Made by a program: the position numbers and the translations under genes | Notes under the pieces: model-generated | What the model was told of the DNA's origin: nothing | The model's input: the letters and a program-made list of their open reading frames with translations, nothing else | The model's database searches: none | Shown here: positions 1 through 10,461 of the stretch, piece by piece | How the letters are laid out: each line of letters begins with the position of its first letter | Numbering within the stretch: the stretch's first letter is position 1 | NCBI GenBank assembly: GCA_037954665.1 | Contig: JBBMOL010000179.1 | Span: 1,346,165 to 1,410,164, forward strand | Direction of reading: 5' to 3' | Source of the DNA: Laguncularia racemosa | Lineage: Eukaryota; Streptophyta; Magnoliopsida; Myrtales; Combretaceae | DNA: 64,000 nucleotides

Positions 1-725
1 CAGATAATTAATAACTAATTAATTTTATAACTCATTCTACAAAAGCATACAAATAATCCCACCTTGCAACAATTACAAAATATTTTACTAATTACTTTTA
101 CAACAATTAATTAGTCACATATTAACAACTAATTACATTTAATTAATGGATAACTACTAACTACTTATTCTTACGACTAATTTTACTAAACCATACAAAT
201 ATTTTACATTTTCACCAAATTCAAATTTTTTCACTAATTAATTCCATAGTAATTAATTAATGATATGTTAATGACTAATCCCCTTTGATTAATAGATAAT
301 TAATAACTAATTAATTTTATAACCTATTTTACAAAATCATACAAATATTTTTATTTTGCAACAAATAAAAAAAATTTCACTAATTAATTTTCACAATAAT
401 TAATTAATGTCTAATCATCTTTAATTAATAGATAATTACTAACTACTTACTTTTATAACTAATTTTACTAAACCATACAAATATTTTACATTTCCACCAA
501 ATACAAAAATTTTCGTTAATTAATTTTATAGTAATAAATTAATTATTTCTTAACAACTAATCACTATTAATTAACAGTTAATTAACAATAACTTAATTTA
601 CAACTACGTTTACAAAAATACATTATCATAACATATATACCTAATTCATTTACTAATGTTAATTAACAAAATATTTATAGTTAATTAATTACTAATCAAT
701 AGTTAATTAACAATAACTATTACTT
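1..725. repeat. AT-rich tandem satellite, about 146-bp period
   Basis: Units start with a GATAATTA/GATAACTA-like motif at about 3, 149, 295, 431, 577 and 702, so the spacings are 146, 146, 136, 146 and 125. Units 1 and 3 share the form 'ataactaattaattttataa'. Units 2 and 4 share 'actaactactta' followed by 'taaaccatacaaatatttta'. The array therefore alternates A-B-A-B, a dimeric higher-order repeat. It begins beyond the left edge and decays after about 720. No coding potential is visible. Low-complexity AT bias alone could inflate the similarity, but the ordered longer words argue for true tandem duplication. Confidence 0.7.
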
Positions 726-1809
726 CAATAAAATTTATGCAGTACACATATTTACATGTCATAAAATTTATGCAGTATACTACTTGAATAAATACAATAA
801 AATTAAATATTTTCTTAAGAAATATACTACAATCTTGATGAAGAAATTTTCACACACGTTTTTTTGTAAATTAAAACCTACATAAAACACAAATTGCGAA
901 AAAAAAATTGCAAAGTGAAGTTTTGTTTTTAGAGGAAATTTAAAGATCGAAATGTGAAGTGTGAATATATGAACTAAACTAAGGATTTGTATTTATATTT
1001 GAAAGTGTTTGTGCAATTTTTTTCTTGTGTATTATTGTGTAAATTTACTATATTACTTTTAAGTTCGTAAATATACTTTTACAATAATTTTATAGGTTTG
1101 CAGACATATTTTTATAATAATTTTTTAGGTTTGCAATATTATAAGCTTTTTAAGTTTGCAGTAACAAATTCGTAGGGTTTAGAAAAACAAAAAAAAAAAA
1201 AAATTGTATTGAAGGCACGAACGAGCAAAATGCTTGAAGGCAGACTTTGTTTGCACCTTCATTGTAATTTTTTTTTTTTTACACTATAGGCGCATAGGGA
1301 TCCGCAACTTCGAAACCTATTTTAATAATATATTTTACGGGTACAATATTTAGGTAATATTTTTTTTAAAAAGCAATATTTAAGCATGTTACCCCAATTA
1401 ATTGCCCATACCTGTTTCACATCTTGACTTAGTCCCCTTTCACCTATTTATACTCTAAATCATGAGTCGTGTAAATTCTAAATGGTTAATTGTTAAAATT
1501 TATTGAAAAGGAAAAACTTAAATATTATATATATTTTATTGAGATATAAGGTCTTTACCTCAAATCCTACAACATTTCTTTTACCTTTTTAAAACTGTAT
1601 TTATTTTTATTTTACTTAAATTACATTATTTTCCTTTTTTTACTTTTTTTCTTAATAATTAAAAACATTAAATATCATTTATTAAATTTCATAGCAATAT
1701 TCTTGATTATTTTCTCAAAAATTTAAAAATTTCTTTTCTATTTGCATATTAAATAATATCAAAATACACATGAGGAAAAAAAAAAAAGGGTAAGGTTGAT
1801 CACCTTAAC
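726..1809. other. AT-rich non-coding stretch
   Basis: I see no gene or recognisable element end here. It contains A/T homopolymer runs, for example around 1190 and 1270, and short repeats of 'ttttacaataattttataggtttgcag' type near 1075-1140. The sequence around 1205-1310 is less AT-rich but unassigned. Confidence 0.5.
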
Positions 1810-2569
1810 TAGGAGTGAGCATAGTTCGATTCGGTATGGTTCACCCCTTGAATCAAATTGAACTATATATTAGGTTCATTTTTTTCCTAGGTCAAATCTA
1901 ATCATATGGTTCAATTCATAATTTTTTTGAATTAAAAAACTGTTCAATCCTACTTAATTCATAGTTCGAACTATTGTTACATGTGTTATTAGTTTATATA
2001 TATATAAGTTAAAAAGCTATAGAAAATTATACTTAACATAAATATATATATATATATTTAATTTATTATCATTTCTCAAACATCACCCATCATTTTTAAT
2101 GCTCATGTAATATATTTAAAAAGATTTTATTATCTCTTTCAAAATAATTATGGTTTATATATCAATCAATAATAAAAATACAAAATACAATAGTAAATTA
2201 CTTGATAAAAACTAAATAACATGAAGAATTAAATAAACAATATGGAATTCACTTTTTTAGTATTACATTCTCCATATTTTCATAGCCATTTTCCTCTTCT
2301 TTTTTTTCTTTTTTTTACATCTCATGATTCAATTTAGCTTGAAATAGTTCAATTTGGTTTATAATTGTTTTGAACCTAAAAAAAAGGTTAGTTCATAATT
2401 TTTTCAAATCTAAAAAAAATGGTTGGTTTGAATTTTTTTTAAACCTAAAAAGATGATTCAAACCTAATTTATAGTTTAGTTTAGTTCAGTTTGGTCCTCT
2501 TCGATTCACAACTCAATCAAATTTTTACTAAATCCTACCTCCAACTATATGATTTTGGGCCGGCTCCTA
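1810..2569. mobile_element. Probable degenerate non-autonomous hAT-like element
   Basis: The left end reads TAGGAGTGAGCA and runs into 'gttcgattcggtatggttca'. The right end, on the opposite strand, reads TAGGAGCCGGCCC. The interior holds many imperfect 'agttcaatttggttt' and 'tgaacctaaaaa' words in both orientations, which is typical of palindromic plant elements of the GGTTCGGTT type. Its size (760 bp) is close to that of the clearer copy at 34693-35430. I could not find a convincing target duplication, so the boundaries are tentative. Confidence 0.35.
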
Positions 2570-2674
2570 ATTATATATATAAAGTCAAGATAAGTTAATC
2601 CAAACTTGATTTATTATCAAATAAGACAAAAAAATGCAACCCAGTATGCCAATGGATCCTAAATAGGCTAGCAT

Positions 2675-3572
2675 TAGGGCCGGTAATGCGGGCCAAATGG
2701 GTCGGCTCGCCCCGACCCGCACCTACCCGCGAGTCGTCGTGGGCTGGCCCGCAGTGGCCCCCAAGTCTGGCGGGTCAGGAAAGTCTGCCCGCCCCACCCC
2801 GCGAGCCATACGGGCTGGCCCACGGACCCGCAAATTTTTTTTTTTTTTTTAATGTAAAACAGGCCACGGTGGCCTTCTTCAATGACGGACGGCGGTACCG
2901 TCACTTCAGTCGACGTTGGCATCGTCAGTCACGGTCCTCGCGGGTGGCGGTCATGCTGCACAGTAGTCGCCAGTCGCCAGTCGTCAGTCGTCGGTCGTGG
3001 TCACGGTCGCAGGTCCTTTGTCCTCAGTCGCGGGTCGCGGTTGCGGTCACGGTCGCAAGTCCTCAGTCCAAGGGAAGTGCTGCGCTTTTCACTTGTTACC
3101 ACTAAACGACGAAGCTAGGAGCGGAAGGAGGGACTTGAACCCTCAACCTCAGCCTTGGCAAGGCTACTGTAGCGATCCGCAGATGTCTTCATCGGTCGCG
3201 GTCCTCGCGGGTCGCAGTCGTGCTGCACGGTAGTCACCAGTCGTCAGTCGTCGGTCGCGGTCGCAGTCGCGGTCACGGTCGCGGGTCCTTAGTCCTCAGT
3301 CGTGGTCCTCGCGGGTCGCGGTCGGCGGCGGCGGTGCAGGGCATGGCAGCTCGTCATGTCGTCCTCGTCAAGTCCAGGTCTAGCAGGTCCGACATCCCTC
3401 CAGCCGGTAGCCGTTGCACCTGTGCAGAACTGCAGAAGTTCCAGCGGGTTGGTCCGCCGCTCACGGGGAATGCCCGCCCCGCCCTGCGGGTCAAAATTTT
3501 TTTGCCCACCCCGCATATTTTTGCGGGCGGGGCAGGTCAGCCCGTGAACCCGCCCCGCAATTCCTACCCCTA
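2675..3572. mobile_element. GC-ended non-autonomous hAT-like element, copy 1
   Basis: The termini are inverted: left TAGGGCCGGTAATGCGGG, right (complement) TAGGGGTAGGAATTGCGGGG. They are flanked by 8-bp near-identical duplications, GCTAGCAT at 2667-2674 and GCTAACAT at 3573-3580. An 8-bp duplication with TAGGG-type ends fits the hAT superfamily (inference). The subterminal 100 bp on each side are rich in GGGCCGGCCCG-like words. The middle (about 2925-3340) is a degenerate (CGGTCG)n-like simple repeat and holds a tRNA-Gly fragment at 3118-3167. The GC-rich composition contrasts sharply with the AT-rich flanks and produces several spurious open frames. There is no transposase. Confidence 0.72.
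3118..3167 (-). pseudogene. 3' part of an organelle-type tRNA-Gly(GCC)
   Basis: The minus strand reads an anticodon stem-loop CTTGCCAAGG (anticodon GCC complement at 3157-3159), then a T-arm with GGGTTCAAGTCCC, then the acceptor 3' strand CTTCCGCTCC. From memory this closely matches the 3' two-thirds of plant mitochondrial tRNA-Gly(GCC). The D-arm is missing: upstream on the minus strand only GCGGAT-like bases remain before the anticodon arm. It lies inside the GC-rich hAT-like element, so it is a captured fragment, not a working tRNA gene. Confidence 0.68.
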
Positions 3573-3624
3573 GCTAACATGTAATGACCCTCACATATGA
3601 CAGAGTTGATATGAAAAGAATACA

Positions 3625-3907
3625 TTTTTTTTTTAATTCAGTTCTTGATTCTTTCTTTTGCAACCAAATTGATTTTTTTTTTTTTTGTATGTATGCCTCT
3701 CAATATGAACTTTGAATTGAACAACAATTGATTATCCAAAGATTGTCTAAACCTAGATGCCATTGGTCTACAAGGGATTTATGGACCTAATAGAATTTTT
3801 TTTTATATATACGAATTTCCATATATGAATATGGAAAAGAATAATAGATGAATAAAGAAAAAGGGTAGAAATTACTTGATTCAAGAAGCCAAAGCTCTGA
3901 TTCCAAA
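3625..3907 (-). other. Partial internal region of a second A-family retrotransposon, with primer binding site
   Basis: This stretch matches 15540-15807, the leader region next to the 5' LTR of element A, over about 270 bp. Shared words include 'gattcttgattctttctttt' and 'gaaaaagg-tagaaatta-ttgattcaagaagcc'. It ends with a primer site complement at 3894-3905 that has one mismatch to the initiator Met tRNA complement. The LTR at 3908 therefore has an internal-type region on both sides. It is the 3' LTR of element A and also the 5' LTR of a second, truncated copy. The match stops near 3625. Confidence 0.75.
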
Positions 3908-4245
3908 TAATGCGTGAAACCTTAGATATGTTAAACCTAGAACCTCGACGATGCTATTGGATTCAATTACCCCGAGGATTGTCTTGAATAAGTGATGCAT
4001 AACTAGACCCCAATCACTCCTGTTGATTGAAAACTAAGTTATCAAAGGGTTTTTCCAAGTAATTTAGTTAAGAATTCCTATGGAAGAGTTCTTTGGCAAA
4101 AGAACCAAAAAGGGGATTTCGTAATTCATGAAAATATATGTTCTATTTCAATGATAAGATGTGATCATGGCTGGCCCTTGCATGGCTGATATAGAGTCAT
4201 ATAAGAATATGGAAAACCTAAGTTACCTAATCTATTTGTTTCCTT
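3908..4245 (-). repeat. 3' LTR of element A, distal part
   Basis: Collinear with 15808-16160 of the right LTR. Its last 17 bases (4229-4245) are repeated at 10139-10155, marking the LINE insertion point. The rest of this LTR continues at 10156. Confidence 0.85.
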
Positions 4246-4394
4246 TTCTTTTCTTTTTTTTAAGAAAAGCCAAGATGGCTATTGTATTTATTTATAGCGT
4301 CAATAGACAGAGAGCAGTATTTGAAAATACTGTACAAAAGGCATTCATCCAAATGGAAGATGTATACAAAACTGTAAGCAAGATGAAAAGGAAA

Positions 4395-7300
4395 CTATCG
4401 ACTTCTAATGTATGGACACCCAGATAGATCTAAAAGGTATATACCTCTGAGGCTTCTGGGGAGGTCTTGCCAGCGCACAATATTGATACTATCAACTTGA
4501 GTTGCATAATGAGAAAGACCTGCTGCTAAAGCATTTGCTTCACAATACACATAAACAACGGACGCCGATAGTAATTGCATCAGGTTTTTTACCTCCGTTA
4601 TTTTAGAGGACAGTTGCCACAGACACCCTATTTCGCCTTGAAGATAAGATACAAGTAACGTATTGCTGATTTGAATCTGTATTGGGGAGATATTATTGGT
4701 AGCACATGAGCGTAGGCAAAAAAGAATACCCTCCAAATCCGTGGATGATGCCTCTGAGGTATCCTTTATACATTTCATTTCTGAATGTATAAACGAGCCA
4801 TCATTTCGTCGCAAAATGTAAGCCCAAGCCGCTCTATCTGAAGTTGATGAACCAGCTGAATTGATGACATAACCTGATGTAGGCTTCATCCATTTGATAA
4901 TTAGTCGTCTTCTCACCTTCACCTCTAAAGTGGTTGCAAATTGGTGTTTGATAGCATCAACTTCTTGCATGGAACTCGCTTTGGGAGAGTAGGATCTAAG
5001 AGTTAAAACCAGCTGATCCTTAACCAGGTGGAAAAGGGTTCCAATTGAAGTTGTGCTCCCTTCAAAAATCATTCTAATTCTAGCCTTCCATAATTCCCAG
5101 CAGATAAAGGACGGTGTTAACTGGCATACTAAGCTAAACACTGTGCCCTTTAGATGCATTTGAAACCAACTTTGTACCATATTCCACAGACCAGCAATCG
5201 GAGAAATATGGATATCCAACCAGCTAGCCATAAGAAACCATAAATCTGTAGCTACTTTGCATTTGAGGAAAAGGTGTTGTATGGATTCCATCCCACTTAA
5301 ACACAAAGGGCACCAAGAGGGATTCAGGAGGAAACCAAAGCCACAAAGGACCTCCGGAAATGCGTATAGCTTGTTAAATAAACGCCACATGAATATGTGA
5401 ATCCAAAGAGGCAAAAAACGGTGTTTTAGCTTATCAAAAAATTGAATGGATTGTTGCTTTGGCCTAACCAATTCATATGCAGTTTTATAGCTAAATGCAC
5501 CAGTAACAGATGGCATCCATATACGATGGTTACCTTGTAAACATGTATTTCGTTCTGCAACATCTTGTATAGCCTGAATCCGTCGCCAAGAAGTACGCTT
5601 CCTTGATGATTCAGACAAGGAGCCAATGAATTTTGCCCAAAGGCTCTTGCCTTGGTTAAGTTTCCACCATAGCTTCAATGAGGCAGTTGTGATCATTGAG
5701 GAAAAATCTCGGATTCCAAGACCATTTTCATTCGATGGAAAAGTGATTTTATGCCAAGCTCTCCAATGTTTATCTTTGCCATAATCTGAAGATCCCTTTA
5801 AAAATTCTTGGCATCTATTTTCAAGCTTCTTTATCACCGATTTAGGAGGCTGAATAGCAGTGAGCGTGTGAATTGGAATAGCTTGCAAAACATGTCGAAT
5901 GAGAATTAGTCTACCTCCAGGCGATAAGATCTTGTTGGATCAATGGCCAAGTTTCCATTCGTAGCTATCGATCAGGTGTGAAAAATAACTTTCCCGTATT
6001 CTACCCCTGTATAGTTGGCATCCTAAATATAGAAAGGGAAATGAACCACCAGGAATGCCAAGAGAAGTCGAGACTTTTTGGAGATATATTGGGGAACGAT
6101 TGTTTGGAGGAATGAAGAAGCTCTTATCCTTATTGATTTTTTATCCAGAGCCCAATTCATAATCAAAAAGGAATCTATTTAGATGCTGCAAGGAACTTTT
6201 ATCCCCACGAGTGAACACCAAGATATCATCTGCAAAGCTTAGGTGTGTTACTTTAACTGAATTTAATGCAGGAGTATGAAACGGAAGTATTTTTCTTGTC
6301 TCTTTAAGATTTTTAAGTCCACGCGATAAAGCTTCCGAAGCTAACAATAAGAGATATAGAGATAGTGGATCCCCTTGTTTGATACCCCTAAATGCTTGGA
6401 AGAAACCAACTGGACCTTCGTTCAATATAATCGAAAACCAGGCAGCTCTTAGATTACCAAGGATGAGTGAGATGAAGTGATGTGCAAAGCCAAATTTTAG
6501 CATTAAATTCTGAAGGAATGACCATGAGACCCGATCAAAAGCTTTCATCATATCCATCTTGATTATTATATTTCCGCCTCTTAAGGGATGTTCCAAGAAT
6601 TGGGCAAGAACTTTAGCAAGGAGGATGTTTTCTGTGATATCTCGACCACTCAGAAAGGTCGACTGCTCCGGTGAGATTATCGATGGTAAAACTGATTTCA
6701 ACCTTTCTATTAGTACCTTGGTGAAAATTTTGTTCAAGAAATTGCAAAGACTTATTGGTCTATAATCCGCGAATGATGTTGTAGAGTGCTTTTTAGGCAG
6801 AAGCATAATCAGAGTGCTTACAACTGCCCTGGGAATCGGAGTACCAGCCATAAAGTCTCGAGAAGCAGCTAGGAGATCTTGATCTATTATGTCCCAACAA
6901 AAGCGATAGAAAAAGCCCCTGTAGACGTCAACTCCAGGTAAGTTGTCTGCATCTAATCCAAAAACTGCCATTCTTAGCTTTGGACCTTCAATAGGACGCA
7001 ACAATGATCTATTGTCTTCGATGGTAATTAAATTTGGGATGTTAGCAAGCAGCCTATTCTCGGCTCCAGCATCATCATCAACTTGCTTTTGCCGTAAAAG
7101 GTTGGTAAAAAATTGGATTGCTTCTGCTTCCAATTCAGTAGGGGATGAGATCCAATCACCATTTCTATTTTTGACCTTATGAATCGCCATTTTGGAACGA
7201 CGGTCTGCAACAAAGGAATGGAATAAAGTGGAATTTTCATCGCCATCCCTGAACCATTTGATCTTTGATTTCTATTGCATATAGTCTGTGTGCTCCCTGA

Positions 7301-8303
7301 GACGTGAGAAAAGGTTTGATTTCGACCGCTCTAAATTAAGTTTGTCCTCCACTGCTCCAGTCTTTTCATACAACTGTTCTAGAATGGAAACCTGAGCTTT
7401 AGTGTCTTTCAGATTGCGAAAAACATCACCAAAATGTTGTTTATTCCAATCCTTAAGCATAGACTTGAGTCGCCTAAGTTTAAGTGAGAAAGCTAGCATG
7501 CCATATGAATTCATAGGTTGAGACCAATTGTCCTTTATGATAACAAATAGCTCCTGTCTTCGCAGCCACATCTTTTGGAACCGAAATAAACTTGGCTTGG
7601 ATAATGCCTCTTTCTGATATTGGAATAGGATAGGACAATGATCTGAAGAAGACCTATTCAAATGTTGTATAGAATTGACCTTAATCATGGAGATCCAATC
7701 CCTTGAGAACAGCAAGCGATCAAGCTTCTTGAATACTGTACCATTTGATCGAACTCCTTGCCAAGTGAACTCATTCCCTACAGTTGGAAGCTCAATAAAG
7801 TTGCACGCAGTTACACAATTATTGAAATCGGAGATCGCCCCTTGATTAGGAGTGGAGTTACCCTTATATTCATCCACCGAACGGATGACATTAAAATCTC
7901 CTCCTATTAGCCATGGCATACCATGAGAAGAACTGGAGAGATTCTACATCGTCGACCATAAACCCAACCGACCCTGTGTAGTGGAAGAAGCATAAACTAC
8001 AGATAGCAAGATTGGAGTGTGAAGATGATGATGGATTACTTCCAAGGATAAAACCTGCTCATGATCGGTTACAGAAAACACAGAAAGCTCTTTGGAAATA
8101 AAAATCCAAATTTTATTATTAGCAGAAGAAAAGGCTGCAGCAAGATTAAATTTATTCCTCAAAGCATAGAGAACAGCAACATTTGCCATCGGCTCTAGGA
8201 GGGCAACTAGTGATAGTTTATGAGATTAGATTAGAAACTTAAGACGACGCTGAGATGCCTTGTTAGCAATCCCACGCACATTCCAGAAAAGCATACTTAT
8301 CAT
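4395..8303 (-). pseudogene. LINE ORF2: endonuclease, reverse transcriptase, RNase H (five stops)
   Basis: ORF2 starts at an ATG (8303-8301) directly after the ORF1 stop, giving TAAATG. About 1302 codons stay in one frame down to 4395, broken only by stops near 8231 (TAA), 7944 (TAG), 7272 (TAG), 6141 (TAA) and 5941 (TGA). The N-terminal endonuclease shows FWNVRGIANKASQRR, then GGDFNVI, FTWQG, KLDR and SSDHCPI (8300-7620). The RT shows LLPKK, DYRPISLCN, KMDMMKAFDRVSW, GIKQGDPLS and the catalytic FADD near 6240. A zinc-finger RVT region (WSL-FMWRL, CPLCLSGMESIQHLFLKC) follows near 5500-5250. A C-terminal RNase H lies at about 4890-4480. In the RNase H the first catalytic Asp position reads Ala or Ser and the third reads Asn, so it looks inactive. 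Plant L1 ORF2 proteins are typically about 1300 residues, so the length is normal. Confidence 0.9.
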
Positions 8304-10088
8304 TTAAAAAGAAGGGGGTTTAGGGTCACCAGATATCCCCGCAAAGCGACGAGGATTTTCTTGACAGAAAGTGATCTTCTTAGTTGTGCCAAAAGGTCGT
8401 CCGGGTTTTTTAACTATGGTGGCTTCATCATCTGATTGTGTCAAGCGAGGGGGCATTTGAGGCGACAAGGCGTTTTCAGATACATCAGAATGTTCCTTGT
8501 GAGTCCGATCATAATCTATTTCCTCATCCACTTGATCATTATTATCAGCAAGCACATTAAATCGAGAGGATGATGTCACCAGTGGAGCAGCAAATATATC
8601 TGGTAATTCCACATACAGGGATGCAATAGTAGTAGTAATATTTTCCGATGAGGAAATAGGATCAATTTGCAAAGGAGCTGTTACCTGAGATGATGTTGGA
8701 GCAGCTATTACCATATTCACTTTGCTAGGGCCATTCTGCATAATTCCTAGATTAGAGTGTACGGCTGCAAATTCATTTAATCTTCCTTTGGCAGAATCCT
8801 CTGCAACAGAGGACTTTATGGTAGTATTCTCTTGAGCTGTGCGTTCAAAAACTTGCATATCCACATTCTCAGCTGGTTCCGACACTTTATCATTGGACTT
8901 TTCCGTGGATTTATTTTCAGATGCCAGCATTCCATCAGAGAACTTACCTGAATTAGAGTATACGGCTACAACTTCATCTGATCTTCCTTTGGCAGAATCC
9001 TCTGCAACAAAGGACTTTATAGTAATGTTCTCTAAAATTGGCTTATCCACATTCTCGGCTGGTTCTGCCCCTTTATCATTGGACTTTTTCGTGAACTGAT
9101 TTGCAGATACCAACATTCCATCAGAGAGCATATATCCAGACGCAGGCAATTTATTAGCTTGTTTATCAAGGGCATCCATGGAGGTGACTGCTTTGTCGGA
9201 AGTTTGAAGCCTAGATGAGGAAGGGGGGTTTTCTGATACATGGTTTGTTTTCCAGGAATTAGCTGGATAGCTTGATTTAACCTCGGCTACCTTAGTACTC
9301 TTAGCTATAGTAATAGCTACTTTAGGTCCCCGATTGCGACAATTATCAGCTGCATGACCAACAGTGTTACATAAACGGCAATAGGAAGGGAGGTCTTCAT
9401 AAATTACCTTTTGAAAGTAAATCTCATCGCCTTCCCCCAATCGAAGACGTGTTCGTAGCTCTGTTAGGAGATCAACTTCAATACAAATTCGGGTTACAGA
9501 AGGCCGAGTTTTTCTTTTTGTAGCTTCGTCAATTTTGAGAGGCGTACCTATCATCAGGGCCAGACGACGCAAGTATCATTTTTCAAAAAAATGAATCGGA
9601 AGTTTTTCTAAAGAAACCCAAACTGGAACTATGGATGATTCCTTGTCTGGACGAAAGGAGGGTGTCCATTTGAGGACTCTCATCACATATGAATCCATGG
9701 ACCATACGACTCGAATCCAACAATGCTGGTAGTCTTCGTCTAAATCGAAGTTGATGAGGATGTGTCGAAAGTCAATAGCTCCAATGGAGAAGCCTCCTTT
9801 GAAACCAATTCTGTCAAATTCCTTTTTCAGATAGTCCATCTTCGGTCTTCCCTTTGAGAATTTTCCGATTAAGGCTAGGCAGAATGGTGTTGCGAGTTGC
9901 TCGCTTTCTGCCTTGGTGATGATGAAGGTTGGCTCTCCTTTGTAGACGGTGGGCATGGATGTCATGTTGAATTCTGGGGGTAGTGTTGCAAAGGGGGCAG
10001 GAGCTGAGGGTCGTCCACGAAGGGCGTTGGCATATGACGGAGCTGCAGTGGGCGGAATCGTCTGCGGCAACGGGATGTCACCTATCAT
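8304..10088 (-). pseudogene. LINE ORF1: DUF4283-like domain plus CCHC knuckle (one stop)
   Basis: I start it at the ATG at 10088, because the next upstream Met lies beyond the LINE's 5' end. The N-terminal 200 residues resemble the DUF4283 domain of plant LINE ORF1 (LIGKFSKGRPKMDYLKKEF, then WVSLEKLPIHFF). A TGA at 9576-9578 interrupts it, and the frame then continues to a CCHC knuckle, CRLCNTVGHAADNC, near 9380-9340. The C-terminal half is low-complexity and contains a tandem duplication of about 65 residues. The copies begin at the SDGML words near 9125 and 8940 and share KSNDK, PAENVD and VAEDSAKGR. It ends with TAA at 8304-8306, immediately followed by the ORF2 ATG. Function in the family: RNA binding in the retrotransposition particle. 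Confidence 0.87.
8751..9137 (-). repeat. Tandem duplication inside LINE ORF1
   Basis: Two copies, 8751-8951 and 8952-9137, share long words such as 'cttcctttggcagaatcctctgcaac' (in parts) and 'attagagt-tacggct'. The spacing is 201 bp at one landmark and 186 bp at another. The 15-bp difference is an in-frame indel, so both copies keep the ORF1 frame. Confidence 0.85.
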
Positions 10089-10155
10089 AAGTGCGGCGAC
10101 AAGAGAGCAAGAAACCCTAAGAATTATATATATAAGATAATCTATTTGTTTCCTT

Positions 10156-10461
10156 ATTCTCATGTAACTGAATAAGTAACTAAATAAATTACAAACCGAA
10201 TATGTCTCTAGTGTATTGGTTCAATAAAATTATCCTAATGTCTCTAAATTATTTCATCCTTCCATGGTCACATGAATTAAGTTAACATATGTTAGTTCTC
10301 CTTCAATGTAGCTTGATTCTCTCTCTTACAAGTCCATGACTAATCCTTGTAGAGCTTCATTCATCCTCTTAACTCTAGCTCAAGTCATCGAACCTCCAAT
10401 ACTATGTAATGGATCATAGGATTTTGGCTCCTTCCTTTTTTATGCTAGTTGATCCTCATCA
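10156..10461 (-). repeat. 3' LTR of element A, proximal part
   Basis: Continues the LTR broken at 4245. It matches 16161-16474 of the 5' LTR and ends 'gatcctcatca' (TGATGAGG on the element strand), next to the polypurine tract. Confidence 0.87.

Larger units (their letters stand above)
4246..10138 (-). mobile_element. L1-type LINE inserted in the LTR of element A
   Basis: A 5893-bp non-LTR retrotransposon flanked by a perfect 17-bp duplication, 'aatctatttgtttcctt', at 4229-4245 and 10139-10155. Its 3' end (left) is an A-rich tail on the minus strand, seen as 'cttttcttttctttttttttaag' in two runs on the plus strand. It has two frames, ORF1 (nucleic-acid binding) and ORF2 (endonuclease, reverse transcriptase, RNase H). 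About 50 bp precede ORF1, so it is full length or only slightly 5'-truncated. Six nonsense codons and no frameshift that I can see indicate moderate age. It inserted after element A, because it interrupts A's LTR. Confidence 0.92.

Noticed and set aside
3117..3180. Functional tRNA gene
   Set aside because: The D-arm and 5' acceptor strand are missing, so it cannot fold as a full tRNA.
2686..3573. Several overlapping Arg/Ser/Pro-rich open frames
   Set aside because: They follow GC-rich palindromic and CGGTCG-like repeats inside a hAT-like element, on both strands, with no protein-like composition.
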